This document shows positions 18,297 through 18,357 of a stretch of DNA of 18,357 bases, piece after piece. Each line of letters starts with the position of its first letter. The stretch's first letter is position 1. A program made the position numbers and the translations under genes. The DNA is taken from assembly GCA_027596195.1 (NCBI GenBank), contig JADGJG010000491.1, positions 1-18,357 on the forward strand, given 5' to 3'. The DNA comes from Podochytrium sp. JEL0797 (taxonomy: Eukaryota; Chytridiomycota; Chytridiomycetes; Chytridiales; Chytriomycetaceae). The notes under the pieces were generated by a model, which was not told the DNA's origin, ran no database searches, and saw nothing but the letters and a program-made list of their open reading frames with translations.

Positions 18297-18357
<61 letters not shown>
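18297..18357. repeat. Right-end poly-G tract
   Basis: Uninterrupted G to the last base, inside what should be an intron of the zinc transporter. It mirrors the poly-C at the left end and is probably an artefact. Confidence 0.85.

Noticed and set aside
1..18357. tRNA, rRNA, CRISPR array or intact transposon
   Set aside because: No T-loop-like GGTTCGA context with a matching fold, no regularly spaced repeats, no terminal inverted repeats and no transposase or reverse-transcriptase motif seen by eye.

Overview
The window looks like one complete contig from a flagellated (zoosporic) fungus, most likely a chytrid-type lineage. Three things support this. The genes are eukaryotic, with many short GT-AG introns (mostly 49-124 nt). 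The repertoire is fungal or opisthokont: AP-3 delta adaptin, a ZRC1-type zinc transporter, and PX, SET and RING-H2 proteins. One gene is a CFAP99-like axonemal protein, which is expected only where motile cilia exist. The taxon is inferred; no rRNA or other barcode is present. Both ends dissolve into homopolymer (C at the left, G at the right), which looks like a sequencing or assembly artefact and not biology.

Layout. Left (1-6100), all on +: the C-terminal part of an ERMP1-like ER metallopeptidase (<170-999); a 96-aa protein with a PP1-docking-like motif (1319-1675); a 178-aa SET-domain protein (2196-2861); and a seven-exon CFAP99-like gene (3043-6062) carrying one apparent 1-nt frameshift. 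Middle (6288-10360), mainly on -: a PX-domain protein (8133 down to 6288) and a four-TM RING-H2 protein, a probable membrane E3 ligase (10360 down to 8699, five exons). Between them lies a doubtful Lys/Ala-rich coding stretch on + (8351-8503). Right (10671-18266), on +: a broken unknown gene (10671-11088), a complete 12-exon AP-3 delta gene (11455-15907), about 1.6 kb of intergenic DNA with a probably decayed minus-strand gene and several small duplications, and the first four exons of a CDF zinc transporter that runs off the right end.

The genes do not form an operon or cluster. Several belong to endomembrane biology (ERMP1-like, PX, membrane RING-H2, AP-3, vacuolar-type zinc transporter), but I see no evidence of co-regulation and treat this as chance. 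No mobile element with intact coding capacity, CRISPR array, tRNA or rRNA was found.

The most unusual signals are architectural. Within many exons the sense strand runs from C-rich at the 5' end to G/T-rich at the 3' end, on both strands of the window. Several introns carry a T-tract just after the donor and an A-tract just before the acceptor, where a pyrimidine tract would be expected; the two tracts could pair and bring the splice sites together.
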